From contig CM043964.1 of the NCBI GenBank assembly GCA_014529385.2, positions 7,885,497-7,949,496 of the forward strand: a stretch of 64,000 nucleotides of DNA. Direction: 5' to 3'. Below are positions 32,639 through 42,468 of this stretch, piece by piece (within the stretch, counting starts at the first letter, position 1; each line of letters opens with the position of its first letter). Source of the DNA: Adiantum capillus-veneris (taxonomy: Eukaryota > Streptophyta > Polypodiopsida > Polypodiales > Pteridaceae). The position numbers were made by a program, and so were the translations under genes. The notes beneath the pieces were generated by a model that did not search any database, had not been told where the DNA came from, and saw nothing but the letters and a program-made list of their open reading frames with translations.

Positions 32639-34777
32639 ATGTCTACCCTAGATTCAAACGCAGCTTACACAAGCTTGGAGATCCCGACGATAGAGGAATA
32701 TCCTCCCACAATGGATCTTCCAAACTTGCAATTGATAAAGACCCATCTTGTTGAAAGAGGTGGATATTTGGTCAATGAAGGAACACAAATGCCTCCACCA
32801 AACACGAGAATCCCTATAGGAATTCCAAGAAGAGAGCCACCAGGATTCCCTTCAAGAGTGATAACGAGAGAAGGATTGGGAGAGTCTCTGGTTAGACTTG
32901 TAGACAATCGACGAGTTAGACCATCCCAAGTCCAGAAATGGGTAAACAGAAAATACTCTGGAGATAAAGATCCGAGAGATCACGTAGCGGCTTTTAGAAG
33001 AGTGATTAGAGCAGAGGAAGTTTCAGATTTTGCGACACAGTTTGCCGGATTTGGATTGACTCTAGAAGATGATGCAACTACATGGTTCGACTCGGTGGAA
33101 AAATGGGATTTTGAGACCCTAGATGAGTTGTTTGAGGAGTTTATTGAAGAATTCTCACCAAATGGCATTGCTCACAACACAGTATCACAAATCCATAGAT
33201 TCAAACAGAAAGAGAATGAATCAGTACGCAAAGCATCATTACGGCTCAAGAGATATGTTAAGCTCTGTCCGAGAGCGGAATTACCTACGCAAGCACGACT
33301 GATGCTGATCTTTATCCAGGGAATGAGAGATGAGGGCCTTCAGAAGGATCTGCATATGATAAGGAGGATGACGCTAAACGAGTTGATCAAAGAAGCTCTT
33401 TATCTAGTGGATAATTGTGAGGCATACAAAGAAAAGGACTTAAAGAGTGAAGGAGATGACACATCCTCTCAGCACAGTGTTTCACAGATAAGTGAGTCCA
33501 TTGCCAAGCCAACGGCACCTATTGATCAAGAAAAGCTTATCAACGACTTGGTCAAGAGGTTGATTCCTCTTGTAAGGTCTGATTCGGGAGAGCCGAAGTG
33601 GTGTGAAATTGAGAGAAAATGGACGAACCATACGGGGGAAGAGTGCTATTATAGCATGGATAATGCTAGGGAGAGGTATGTACAACCTGTTCCAGAAGAA
33701 CCTACTCCACCTAGATACATTACGGGGAATGCGCCAGGACCAGTAGGAGTTTTAAGGCCACAGCTTGTCTTAGGACAACAACCTCCACTGCCAGGTGCTA
33801 GAACGCCGGTAGACATGAGATACATGCCAATGATGGAAGCATCAAATAAACCAACTCCAATACCAGCTACAATGTGGTATAGCAACCAAAGTGAGTACTA
33901 CCCTTTGGAGCAACAAAATGTGAGAGAAACACATGGAGGGGTGAGGCCGGTACAACCTCCACCTCCTGGGTTTCAGTTTAAAGAAAGAAGGTATGAAATG
34001 GACGAAAGGACATTGCGATTCATTGCAAATAGCGGCTTATCTAGGTCAAAGCTTGCTTGTAGCCAAGAGGAAATGCTAAAAGAATCTCCTCAACCAGAGA
34101 CAGATTGTCACAAAAGTCGTGACAACCACTTGGTCAAACAATGTCCTCATACGGAGATCACTGAAGTAAATGCCTATTGTCTTGAGTGTGGCATCACTCA
34201 CTTGATCCCCGATTGCCCGAAAAAACCAAACCAAATCAAGAAAATCACGACAAATGTATCAGGGATTGTTCAGCTCCCTAGTAGCTCAGAAAATGAAAAT
34301 GTCGTACCAGTTCAAGTGGTTACGAGAGCACAAGCTCAAAAGGAAGCTGATGAGAATCCAGAGACAAAGAACAGGAAAAGTGACACGAGTCCAAAGACAG
34401 ATGATGGACCAAAGACAGACGCACCTAGTCAGAAAACCAAGAGCAAACGAAATAGTTGGAAAGATAGAAAGACTAGGATGAAAGCACACAGGGAACGAGA
34501 GCAAAAATCCCTAGCTGAGAAGCTTACCGAAGCTGAGGAGAAGATAAAACAACATGAGGAAAAGGAGGCACCTTCTCTTACACAGATGGTTAAACCTCTA
34601 GAAGAACCATCCACGGATGAGAAACCGAGAAGTGCTAGTTCAGGAGGATCTGTGTTGGTAGAGAAGGTTAATGAGACATTAGATGTTCTCTTGAAAGCCT
34701 ATGATGTGAGGCTCAAAAACAATCAAACCCAAGAACAGAGGTGGATGACATATCCCTATGCGGAATTAGAAAAGTAA
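32639..34777 (+). CDS. Gag polyprotein of element D
   Basis: 712 codons from ATG 32639 (MSTLDSNAAYTSLEIPTIEE). Residues ~98-260 are the capsid-like retrotransposon gag domain (VQKWVNRKYSGDKDPRDHV, QFAGFGLTLEDDATTWFDS, LRLKRYVKLCPRAELPTQ, IFIQGMRDEGLQKDLHMI). The middle is Pro-rich. Around residue 514 a zinc-knuckle variant C-LE-C-GIT-H-LIPD-C (CX2CX3HX4C, one residue shorter than usual) is preceded by a second Cys/His cluster (CHKSRDNHLVKQC). The C-terminal third is charged with predicted coiled coil (AEKLTEAEEKIKQHEEKE). TAA at 34775 separates it from the protease frame, which continues in phase; this could be a C-to-T change from a Gln codon or a readthrough site. Confidence 0.85.
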   Translation: MSTLDSNAAYTSLEIPTIEEYPPTMDLPNLQLIKTHLVERGGYLVNEGTQMPPPNTRIPIGIPRREPPGFPSRVITREGLGESLVRLVDNRRVRPSQVQKWVNRKYSGDKDPRDHVAAFRRVIRAEEVSDFATQFAGFGLTLEDDATTWFDSVEKWDFETLDELFEEFIEEFSPNGIAHNTVSQIHRFKQKENESVRKASLRLKRYVKLCPRAELPTQARLMLIFIQGMRDEGLQKDLHMIRRMTLNELIKEALYLVDNCEAYKEKDLKSEGDDTSSQHSVSQISESIAKPTAPIDQEKLINDLVKRLIPLVRSDSGEPKWCEIERKWTNHTGEECYYSMDNARERYVQPVPEEPTPPRYITGNAPGPVGVLRPQLVLGQQPPLPGARTPVDMRYMPMMEASNKPTPIPATMWYSNQSEYYPLEQQNVRETHGGVRPVQPPPPGFQFKERRYEMDERTLRFIANSGLSRSKLACSQEEMLKESPQPETDCHKSRDNHLVKQCPHTEITEVNAYCLECGITHLIPDCPKKPNQIKKITTNVSGIVQLPSSSENENVVPVQVVTRAQAQKEADENPETKNRKSDTSPKTDDGPKTDAPSQKTKSKRNSWKDRKTRMKAHREREQKSLAEKLTEAEEKIKQHEEKEAPSLTQMVKPLEEPSTDEKPRSASSGGSVLVEKVNETLDVLLKAYDVRLKNNQTQEQRWMTYPYAELEK

Positions 34778-36007
34778 AGGTTTGAAATGTGCCATAAAAT
34801 GATTCAAACAGCCCAAGATTTACTAGAACCACCAGTTGCAAAACCTGAGGATGTGATCCGTGTCATGCCTACACAAGTAATCCCACCAAACCAGGAACTA
34901 AAAGAGCCAGATTCTAGTCATAAGCACAGACCAAACCTCAAAGACCCAGCATTAGAACCAAGGATAGTACTGAATACCACGGATAACTCTTCCGAGGGAT
35001 TTCACCAAGCTATACCTGAGGATTGTAAAGAGATAGATGGTCTTGACGAATTGTGGAAACAAGTCAGAGAGGCCAATGAAGCCGATGACCTAAGAAGACG
35101 AGTAGACAAGATTGGTGATGAACGAGGAGTGTTTCTACCACCAATAGAGGAATTTGAGACTGGATCTCAAATGAATCTAGACGTGCGATCGTATTGGGGA
35201 GACAAAGGATCTGTACAATCTATGGATACTCAACCCCATTCGCTAAGAACACTACCGTCCTACAGGGGAGAGTACGAGACCAAGTCAGATGTGGTTGCAG
35301 TCCCATCAAAGAGACTGTCTCCCAACAAAGCCATTGATTCAAAGGGGCTAGTAGATATTCTATCTACCCCAGTAATGTTAGCCGAGTTGCTCAGAATAAG
35401 ACCAAACATGTGGGCTAATGTGGGTAAATGTCTAGAGAAATTTGGTGTAAAAACCCCAATGACTCAAATCGAGGAAGGCATCAAAGAGCTTGAAATGCCT
35501 CAACTAAATACTAGGCCAGTGCCATTAAACAAGGTAGGCGAGTATTACGAGGGAGAAGATGGAAACACCACCCTTCCTGTGGAATTCAATGGTGTAAAAA
35601 CCATGGCAATCCTTGATAGTGGAGCTGGTGTGGCCATTGCAACCAAAGAGGTTTGGAAAAAATGGGGAAAACCTGCCTTGATATCCACACGAATGACCCT
35701 GCAGCTTGCAGACGGACACAAGGAAAAGCCCCTAAGATTGCTAGAAAAAGTACTTGTTACTTCTTGTGGCATTGAATATGAACACACTTTTGCTGTTGTC
35801 GACTTTGGCAAGAAGAACAACTATGAAATCATTCTGGGAAGACCATTCATGCGACAATTGAAAATGGTCCAAGATTGGGGTTATGACCATATATACCTAA
35901 GACATATGGAAGCCATAACAAAGATAAACTTGAGGGACCATAGCTATAGGGATGTGACGAGAACACCGGTAGAGGAGTTTGATTCTGCCACAGTAGCAGG
36001 ATCATAA
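34778..36007 (+). CDS. retropepsin-type protease region of element D
   Basis: Same frame as Gag, after TAA 34775. About 250 residues of linker (EPPVAKPEDVIRVMPTQ onward) lead to an aspartic protease: MAILDSGAGVAIATKEVW (D-S-G-A at 35615-35626), LQLADGHKEKPLRL, then YEIILGRPFMRQLKMVQDW, where I-L-G-R is the conserved flap-side motif. The same protease type opens the pol of element E (63958 and beyond). It processes Gag in functional elements. The frame ends at TAA 36005-36007. Where RT would follow in relatives, another ORF begins instead. Confidence 0.85.
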   Translation, partial: RFEMCHKMIQTAQDLLEPPVAKPEDVIRVMPTQVIPPNQELKEPDSSHKHRPNLKDPALEPRIVLNTTDNSSEGFHQAIPEDCKEIDGLDELWKQVREANEADDLRRRVDKIGDERGVFLPPIEEFETGSQMNLDVRSYWGDKGSVQSMDTQPHSLRTLPSYRGEYETKSDVVAVPSKRLSPNKAIDSKGLVDILSTPVMLAELLRIRPNMWANVGKCLEKFGVKTPMTQIEEGIKELEMPQLNTRPVPLNKVGEYYEGEDGNTTLPVEFNGVKTMAILDSGAGVAIATKEVWKKWGKPALISTRMTLQLADGHKEKPLRLLEKVLVTSCGIEYEHTFAVVDFGKKNNYEIILGRPFMRQLKMVQDWGYDHIYLRHMEAITKINLRDHSYRDVTRTPVEEFDSATVAGS

Positions 36008-36043
36008 CTCCCAGCTTGGTTAGGTAAGCCTAAAGAACTGTGG

Positions 36044-36568
36044 ATGTGTGGAGCTTCACAATGTGGTAGCTTGAAACGTGAGGAATGTATCCTAGAGCGA
36101 GATATAGCGGATATGGACTATATCCCAGAACCATTTCCTGAAGAAGAGTTAGAGCCTTTTGGATGGGAACACATCTTGGCTACTCTAGACGTGTGCGTCG
36201 TGGAGGATGCTCCCACAACAAAGTTTTGTGATGAAAATGGCTATGATGTCGTTCCTTATTTTGCAGTGAGTGTAATCCAGGAAAATGAAGAGATCCAGAC
36301 ATCAACCAACTCTCGAAATAAGGAGCAAACAAAGAAATGTGGAGAATCAAAAGATGAAGAAGACGACGAGTTCTATGACTCTGTAGAACACTTCGAGCTT
36401 CAAGAAGATCAACGACCCGGGAATCAATGTCATCGCTACACGAATAAAGTGCATCAAAGGTGGATTCCAAAGTCCTCGGTGAAGACACAGCCACCACAAG
36501 CATCCTCATACATGGCTCCTAATAAGGATGCAAAGACTCAGCTAGGAGGAATACGACCAGAGCAATGA
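36044..36568 (+). CDS. acidic ORF of element D with a W-I-P-K motif
   Basis: 174 codons. It begins MCGASQCGSLKREECILERD, is strongly acidic in the middle (KDEEDDEFYDSVEHFELQED), and ends with HQRWIPKSSVKTQPPQ. No enzymatic domain is recognised. It may be a remnant of the linker between protease and RT fused to the C-terminal pol tail after loss of RT-RNase H-integrase. The W-I-P-K motif links it to the next ORF and to the tail of element E. Confidence 0.55.
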   Translation: MCGASQCGSLKREECILERDIADMDYIPEPFPEEELEPFGWEHILATLDVCVVEDAPTTKFCDENGYDVVPYFAVSVIQENEEIQTSTNSRNKEQTKKCGESKDEEDDEFYDSVEHFELQEDQRPGNQCHRYTNKVHQRWIPKSSVKTQPPQASSYMAPNKDAKTQLGGIRPEQ

Positions 36569-36781
36569 GCTAACAATGCTCTAATCAATGGGCTAGAAAA
36601 GTCCTCCAAGAAACTACCACCCACGAGCAAATAGACAGTAACTTTCCACTACCAACCAAAAAATCAAGGGAAAGTACAAGAAGTCAACCTTGCTGAGGAT
36701 AGTAGCGATAGTGATGAATCTTACGACATCCCCTATCATCAACTCAGGCCATCACTATCACCAACCCCTTCAGCAACAACC

Positions 36782-37336
36782 ATGACAGGTCAAAAGAATA
36801 GGACAACAAGTCAAAGCCAAAAAGCTCGACAAATCTGGATACCAAAAAGCCAGATCGACGAAAAACAGATATGGATCAAGAAGACAAAGATCTCTAATGA
36901 CAAATCACAAGATCCAACACCAAAACAAAAACAAGGAAAGCGTGCACGAACGGGTAAGAATATCACAAAATCGCAAGCTTTCACACCTCAGGTTTGGGCT
37001 CCAAAGAAGTTGATTCAAGCACAAAAAAGTCAGGAATTCATTTGGATTCCCAAACAACCACAGTATCAACTTTCAAAGCTTGAATCCCGTCACCAACCAA
37101 GCGTACAAGGGCTGAAGCAAAGACCACTATCGACTCACACAACAAAAAGGTGGATCCCAAAGAAGTCTCTTCAAACACAAACAAAGCATGGGCAAGTATG
37201 GGTTCCCAAACGAGAGCAAGCAACAAAACAGCCAATAATCGCAAAGAAATGGGTCCCAAAGAAGAACAACAAAACTGCTGTCAGTGCATCGCCTCTTGAA
37301 TTCTTAAAATTCTTCCTACGATTACAGTACAGTTAG
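36782..37336 (+). CDS. basic W-x-P-K repeat protein of element D
   Basis: 184 codons, very rich in Lys, Gln and Ser. The motif W-[I/V/A]-P-K recurs about every 20-25 residues: RQIWIPKS, PQVWAPKK, EFIWIPKQ, KRWIPKKS, GQVWVPKR and KKWVPKKN, plus a variant IWIKKT. The same motif occurs four times at the C-terminus of the pol ORF in element E. W-V-P-K strings also occur in linker regions of some plant copia elements, from memory. Function unknown; a nucleic-acid or nuclear-import role would fit the charge (inference). Confidence 0.65.
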   Translation: MTGQKNRTTSQSQKARQIWIPKSQIDEKQIWIKKTKISNDKSQDPTPKQKQGKRARTGKNITKSQAFTPQVWAPKKLIQAQKSQEFIWIPKQPQYQLSKLESRHQPSVQGLKQRPLSTHTTKRWIPKKSLQTQTKHGQVWVPKREQATKQPIIAKKWVPKKNNKTAVSASPLEFLKFFLRLQYS

Positions 37337-38984
37337 AAGAGAGCAAGTCGCTTCAATCAAGCAACGATATAGGAGCTTCAGAGACCATTACATTGCTTAG
37401 AATAGGAAGCCTCGCCAACAAATGCCAATAAGCAAATTGCTTATACCCATATCTTGCACAACATAAATCTTTTCCATGCATTGACTGTGTATGCATAATA
37501 GGGCTACATTACAAGGCCTGCATAGGCACAACTTTTTGCCCAAGCACAACACATACCCTTTGCGATACCCTGTCGTAAAGGATGACTCCAAATAGGAAGG
37601 GGGGAGGCATTCTGAATGCGGACCTAATATTATGACTATTAGAGGGCAATGTTTTGTGAGATGCATTGAATTTTTGCGTTTTATTGTGATAAATTTTTGA
37701 CGAAATTTAGAGTATATGCCCTCATAGTAGTGTTACAGAGGAGTATGGGGACAAAATCCATATATGAGCCCCTAGGGACATGTGTATAGTGTACATAGCA
37801 TTTAGATTTCTATTTGAATGATTTTTCTTTTGTTAAGTTTTAAGATTTTCTTTGTTTATTATTAAAATAAAAAATAAAAAAATCCATAATCCACATGAAG
37901 AATAGACTGACGAGACGCCTGAGCACTACAAAGAGAAGAAGGTACAGGGAAACGATGAAACTTCACGAAGTATGTCTCAGCAGCCACTACAACAGCCGAA
38001 GAACTTGTCACAAAGTAGTGTCAACATGCAACCGACAAGTCATACAAGTCAGAGTCGAGTAGCTACGCCACAAAATGAGTGAGGTGTTAGTCCCAAAGCT
38101 TCAAGTAATATTCTCTGTGGTCTAAGCGTCTTATCTATTCTAGGTACTACTCAAGCTGGAAGAGTCGAGCATATTTACGTTGTGTCGCTCATGCTGGTAT
38201 AGGTGAGCACAAGAATCGAAGTCTAAGTAATTAAGTCTGGTGAAGTGAAGGAGAAGGTCCAAAAGACACTCACATACTGAGCACAGTGAGATACGAGTGG
38301 AGAAACTTCTACATCGAAAACCCTTCTTGGAAAGGTGGAAGCTATTGAGACATCTTTTGATGTCACATGTGCTACATTTATTCCTCGAACGCCCATCATC
38401 TCCTTCTTTCACATTGCATGATTTTGTTGACAAATTTCTCATATGCATATAGAGTGTCCAATAATTGGCAATTGCATCAGGCACTCTTTCCGTGTTTCAC
38501 CCAAGCACTCAACTTTCATGAACATGTACTTCACGTTCAACTGCTCAACTCCAATAAGAGCGTATACCAAAGGCATTTTTTTCCCACCGGGTTTTTCCCT
38601 TTGGTCATCCAGGTTTTAGACCCTAATCTAAAGACATCTATCACCATCCTCTTGTACATATTCCTTCTACATCAACAATAAGGAAATGCTACTCAAATCA
38701 ATTGACAAATGAATTGGAGCACCAATTTCAGATCATAGCATACTTCTCCTCAATGGCGAGTCGAAGAATGGCCTACAATGACAAAGCTGCAGACAACACT
38801 AACAACATGATTGCACAGAAACAAAGAAGTCACCAATGAAGAAGAGCAGACATAAAAGTAATCAGAGGATCTCAAAAGATGAATGGTTATGATGATAAAC
38901 GTCCGCTCTAATGGATCATAGTTCTTGTTGTGGTTCGACAAAGATACAAGCAGTGCAAGAGATGAAGCCAAAACAACAGCAAAG
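37337..38984 (+). other. non-coding 3' region of element D
   Basis: 1.65 kb without convincing coding content. It includes an A-rich run (37861-37882) and scattered short ORFs in both strands that share nothing recognisable. Confidence 0.5.
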
Positions 38985-39019
38985 TGTTGACCGTTGGGTC
39001 AACTACACAACATAACTCC
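38985..39019 (+). repeat. extra copy of the D LTR start
   Basis: TGTTGACCGTTGGGTCAAC and the next ~16 bases match the first ~35 bases of the D LTR with two differences, then similarity stops. It lies about 480 bp before the true 3' LTR. A 78-codon ORF (38994-39227) starts inside it; its sequence resembles nothing I recognise. Confidence 0.75.
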
Positions 39020-39450
39020 TTACAAAGTTGTCATTGGCTCACAAGATCAGAAAGCCAATCACTCAATTCTACAGATTGTAGAAGTTGTTTTTGAGAATCA
39101 CAAATACTCCGAATTGACAGATTTGCTGGAGCAAGTGATGGATGGAGCTTTCTCTATCCATGATGATAAGAGTCAAGTTAAACGCATTGGGTTCTTTTTT
39201 AATTTAGATCTGGCAGTAGACCTATAATGACAGAAACAGATGCTGCAGCTCGGAGCATGGATGTGAAAGACATAAAGTTCGTTTTTTCATCAATTATGAT
39301 TTTCGTGAATCATGTGAAGACTATGTACATCGGATTGGACAAACAAGACAAGCTATTGCAAAGGCTATAGTCTATACTTTCTTTCCAACAACAAAACGAC
39401 AGCAAAGACCACATCGCCATCGACAATCAGGTCATGTCGAGGACGACATG

Positions 39451-39467
39451 AACGTGGAAGGGGGGAA
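39451..39467 (+). promoter_or_regulatory. polypurine tract of element D
   Basis: AACGTGGAAGGGGGGAA directly precedes the 3' LTR start TGTTGACC at 39468. Confidence 0.85.
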
Positions 39468-40736
39468 TGTTGACCGCTGGGTCAACAACACAACATAACT
39501 CAAGTTTCGTACCAAAGTCTTATCTTTTGCGAGTTATGAAATGCTGTGGATTATGGATATAAACGTCATTTGTAATGAGTAGTTATTCTAGTTTCAGAAG
39601 CCGGGGTGCAATGGCACTTCCAGATTGTAAATACAAAGCCATTTGACCCTTTCAACCCCATTTTTGGTTAAACCTAAGGTAGCCTTAGTATATAAGGTAC
39701 CTAGGTCATTTTGTAAAAAAGACTTTTATCATAATCAAGTTTTAGCGCTGCCGTCTACTGTGTGTGAGAGAGAAAGAGAGTGAGCGTGAGCTTCATCCTC
39801 TCCATTAGAAAATTTCGGAGGTCATTTGGAGGGCCTTGTAAGAAATTGTATTTCTCTCTCTAGAAACTTTTTTTAAAATGCACTTGCACTTTGTGAGTAC
39901 GTCCAAAAGGACAACCAGACACTCTAAAAAGTAGATTTATATTCCCAATCGTCCTTGAAAACGGTCACTTTTTTTATTTAATGCGAGCGTCTTTTTCAGG
40001 AGGCAGGTGCGGCGCATTCAATGCAGCTTACATCATCACTGAAAGTTGAAAAGTCACAAACTGTAAAATAGTGATAGATTTTGAGGATTTTGACACCACC
40101 AATGCATCCGGAACGCCAAAATACCTTAAAAACGAATGTCTACTTGTCTCATTCCGACGTCCGGAGAGGCAAAAAATGTCAAAAAACCCCCAAAAATGGG
40201 CTTTTTACTTAAGGCGCGCGAGGAGGCATTCTAAAATTTTAGAATGCCCCTCTGCGCGCAGTTAGTACAAAGGTCTTTTTAGTGATTTTTGGACACTTAT
40301 CTTTCCAAAAAGCCCCTTTTTAGAGGTTTTTGGACATTTTCCTCTCAAGAAGCTCCCTAAATTCGGCTCTGTCATCCTACGCGTTTTCCGCAGATGGGTT
40401 TTGAGTGAGGGTTTTGAGTGTAGAAGCTTAGGGACAGGTGTATCCTAGTGAGGGGATGGTGTTCCTTAAGTTTCGTACGAATCTGGCATGATTAGGTGAG
40501 TTACCTTCCGCATGTGTGTATGTGGCTAGGTGGTTTAGTTGAGAGCAGTGAGGTTCTTGATTGTGGTTTAGTTGGCCTTCCTGAGTGTTGTATGTGTAGG
40601 ATGGTCTCAGCCTGACAAGCTTAAGAGATTTCCTCTGTGTGCCTATCGTGTCATCTATGTCCTCGATTGACATTATGTTGATCTAGGTAGTGTTTGCATG
40701 CACTTCATGGGTGTGTGAGTAGCTTCCCGTCCAACA
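39468..40736 (+). repeat. 3' LTR of element D
   Basis: 1,269 bp. The first 335 bp match the 5' LTR with one difference by eye, and the last ~378 bp with four. Between them lies a private 556-bp block (39803-40358), AT-rich with GC-rich palindromes. The end CCAACA is followed by the target duplication CACCT. Confidence 0.93.
40214..40259. repeat. inverted repeat in the 3' LTR of D
   Basis: Two 23-base arms meet at 40236/40237. The inner 11 bp are perfectly complementary (GCATTCTAAAA and its complement) and the outer six are GCGCGC; four mismatches lie between. It could form a hairpin in DNA or RNA. It occurs only in the private block of the 3' LTR. Confidence 0.8.
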
Positions 40737-40741
40737 CACCT

Positions 40742-42379
40742 ATTGTGCGTAGATCTGGACGTGTCACACGACCTCCTGATAGGTTTGTTCCATCTATGAA
40801 CTATGTCATGTTGACTGATTGCAATGAGCCTTCATGTTACAAGGAAGCAGTGCAAATGAAGGACTCCGGGAATTGGCAATTGGCCATGCAGTCAGAGATG
40901 ACAGCTCTGCATAAAAACCAGACATGGAAGCTACTTAAATTACCACGGGGCAAAAAGGCTCTACCCTGTAAATGGGTTTACAGGTATAAGATCACCGCTC
41001 ATGATAGTCAACCAAAGTACAAAGCAAGGCTTGTTGCCAAGGGATTTAAGCAAGAACAAGGCATTGACTTTGATGAAGTCTTCTCTCCGGTGGTCAAAAT
41101 GACTACATTGAGATGCTTTCTTGCATTGGTTGCCATATTAGATTTGGTGTTGCACCAAATGGATGTGAAGACAGCGTTCTTGCATGGTGATTTAGATGTG
41201 GAAATTTACATGCAGCAGCCAGAAGGGTTTGTTGAGAAAGGCAAGGAAGATTGGGTATGCCAGTTGTTAAAGAGTCTTTATGGATTAAAACAATCACCGA
41301 GGGCATGGTACCATAAATTCCACAAGTTTATGCTTTCTCAAGGCTACAAACGTAGTGAGTTTGATCACTGTCTATATACAAAGAAGGCTAAGGATGGTAG
41401 TTGGTTGATCCTTATTTTGTATGTGGATGACATGTTGATTGCTGGCAAGCACTTGGAAGTAATTTCAGCTTTGAAGTCAAAGATGGCAAAATCGTTTGAC
41501 ATGAAAGACATGGGTGAGGCAAGTCATATACTTGGTATGTGCATTGAGAGAGCCAGATCAAAGAAGTTGATTTGGTTATCTCAAACAGAGTATATTGACA
41601 AGGTTTTGCAACGTTTCAATATGGAGAAGGGAAAGGCATTGAGTGTTCCATTGCCACCATATGTGAAACTTAGCAAACAAGATTGTCGTGTGTCTGAGGA
41701 AGAACAAGCTGAAATGGATAAGATTCCATATGCGTCTGTAGTGGGTAGTTTGATGTATGCAATGATTGCTACTCGCCCAGACATTGCATTTGCAGTGGGA
41801 GTAGTAAGTCGATACATGTCAAACCCAGGGAAGAAACATTGGGAGGCAGTGAAAGGAATATTGAGATACCTGAAAGCTACAAAGAGTATGCGTATATGCC
41901 ATGGGAGTCAGGAGCTAAGTGTAAAGGGTTTTACAGACTCAGATTATGCAGGTGACTTAGACAACCGAAGGTCTACGTCAGGGTATGTCTTTACATTGGC
42001 TGGTGGAGCAGTATCATGGCGTTCTAGATTACAAGATTGTGTTACTCAGTCTACTACAGAGGCTGAATATGTTGCAGCATCAGAGGCATGCAAAGAATCA
42101 ATTTGGCTTAATCGACTAGTAACAGATTTGGGAATGAAAGAACAGATGCCTGTGTTATATTGTGATAGTCAAAGTGCTATACAATTGGCTTGCAATCCAG
42201 TTTATCACTCAAAGACAAAGCATGTGGATGTGAAGTATCATTTCATCAGGGAAATGCTCGAGGATAAGCAACTTCAGCTTGTCAAAGTTCACACCACAGA
42301 AAATCCTGCTGATCTAATTACAAAAGGACTTCCCTCAGAGAGCTTTGCGCATTTTTGCAAGCAGTTAGGTGTAGGGTAG
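40742..42379 (+). pseudogene. copia reverse transcriptase and RNase H, element C
   Basis: The frame is open from the D target duplication to TAG at 42377. RT: NQTWKLLKLPRGKKALPCKW, KARLVAKGFKQEQGIDF, DEVFSPVVKMTTLR, QMDVKTAFLHGDL, and the catalytic ILYVDDMLIAG (about 41415-41445). RNase H: FTDSDYAGDLDNRRSTSGY, STTEAEYVAASEA, YCDSQSAIQLA, NPADLITKGLP. All key residues are present, with no stop or shift in 545 codons, so this half would be intact but for separation from gag by element D. An upstream start at 40694 is inside the D LTR and is not natural. Confidence 0.93.
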
Positions 42380-42457
42380 TACATCACTTCTCTACATCTC
42401 TTGTATATTAGCTTGTATAGTAGCTTCTCTCACACTTAAAGTACCACATTGGACTTT

Positions 42458-42468
42458 AAGTGGGAGGT
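42458..42468 (+). promoter_or_regulatory. polypurine tract of element C
   Basis: AAGTGGGAGGT lies directly before the 3' LTR start TGTTGGGG, after about 80 bp of untranslated sequence. Confidence 0.7.

Larger units (their letters stand above)
29268..40736 (+). mobile_element. gag-protease-only gypsy retrotransposon D
   Basis: An 11.47-kb element: LTRs 29268-30225 and 39468-40736, primer site TGGCGCC at 30227, polypurine tract before 39468, and target duplication CACCT. It encodes Gag (32639), aspartic protease (about 35600) and two downstream ORFs with W-x-P-K repeats, but no RT, RNase H or integrase anywhere in 9.2 kb of interior. Outside a swapped central block, the LTRs differ at only five positions in about 700 by my count, so insertion was recent. 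D must have moved with enzymes supplied by a relative; element E at the window end encodes matching ones (inference). Confidence 0.92.

Noticed and set aside
34775-34777. Programmed frameshift between Gag and protease in D
   Set aside because: Both ORFs are in the same frame, separated by one TAA, so no shift is needed; readthrough or mutation are the remaining options.
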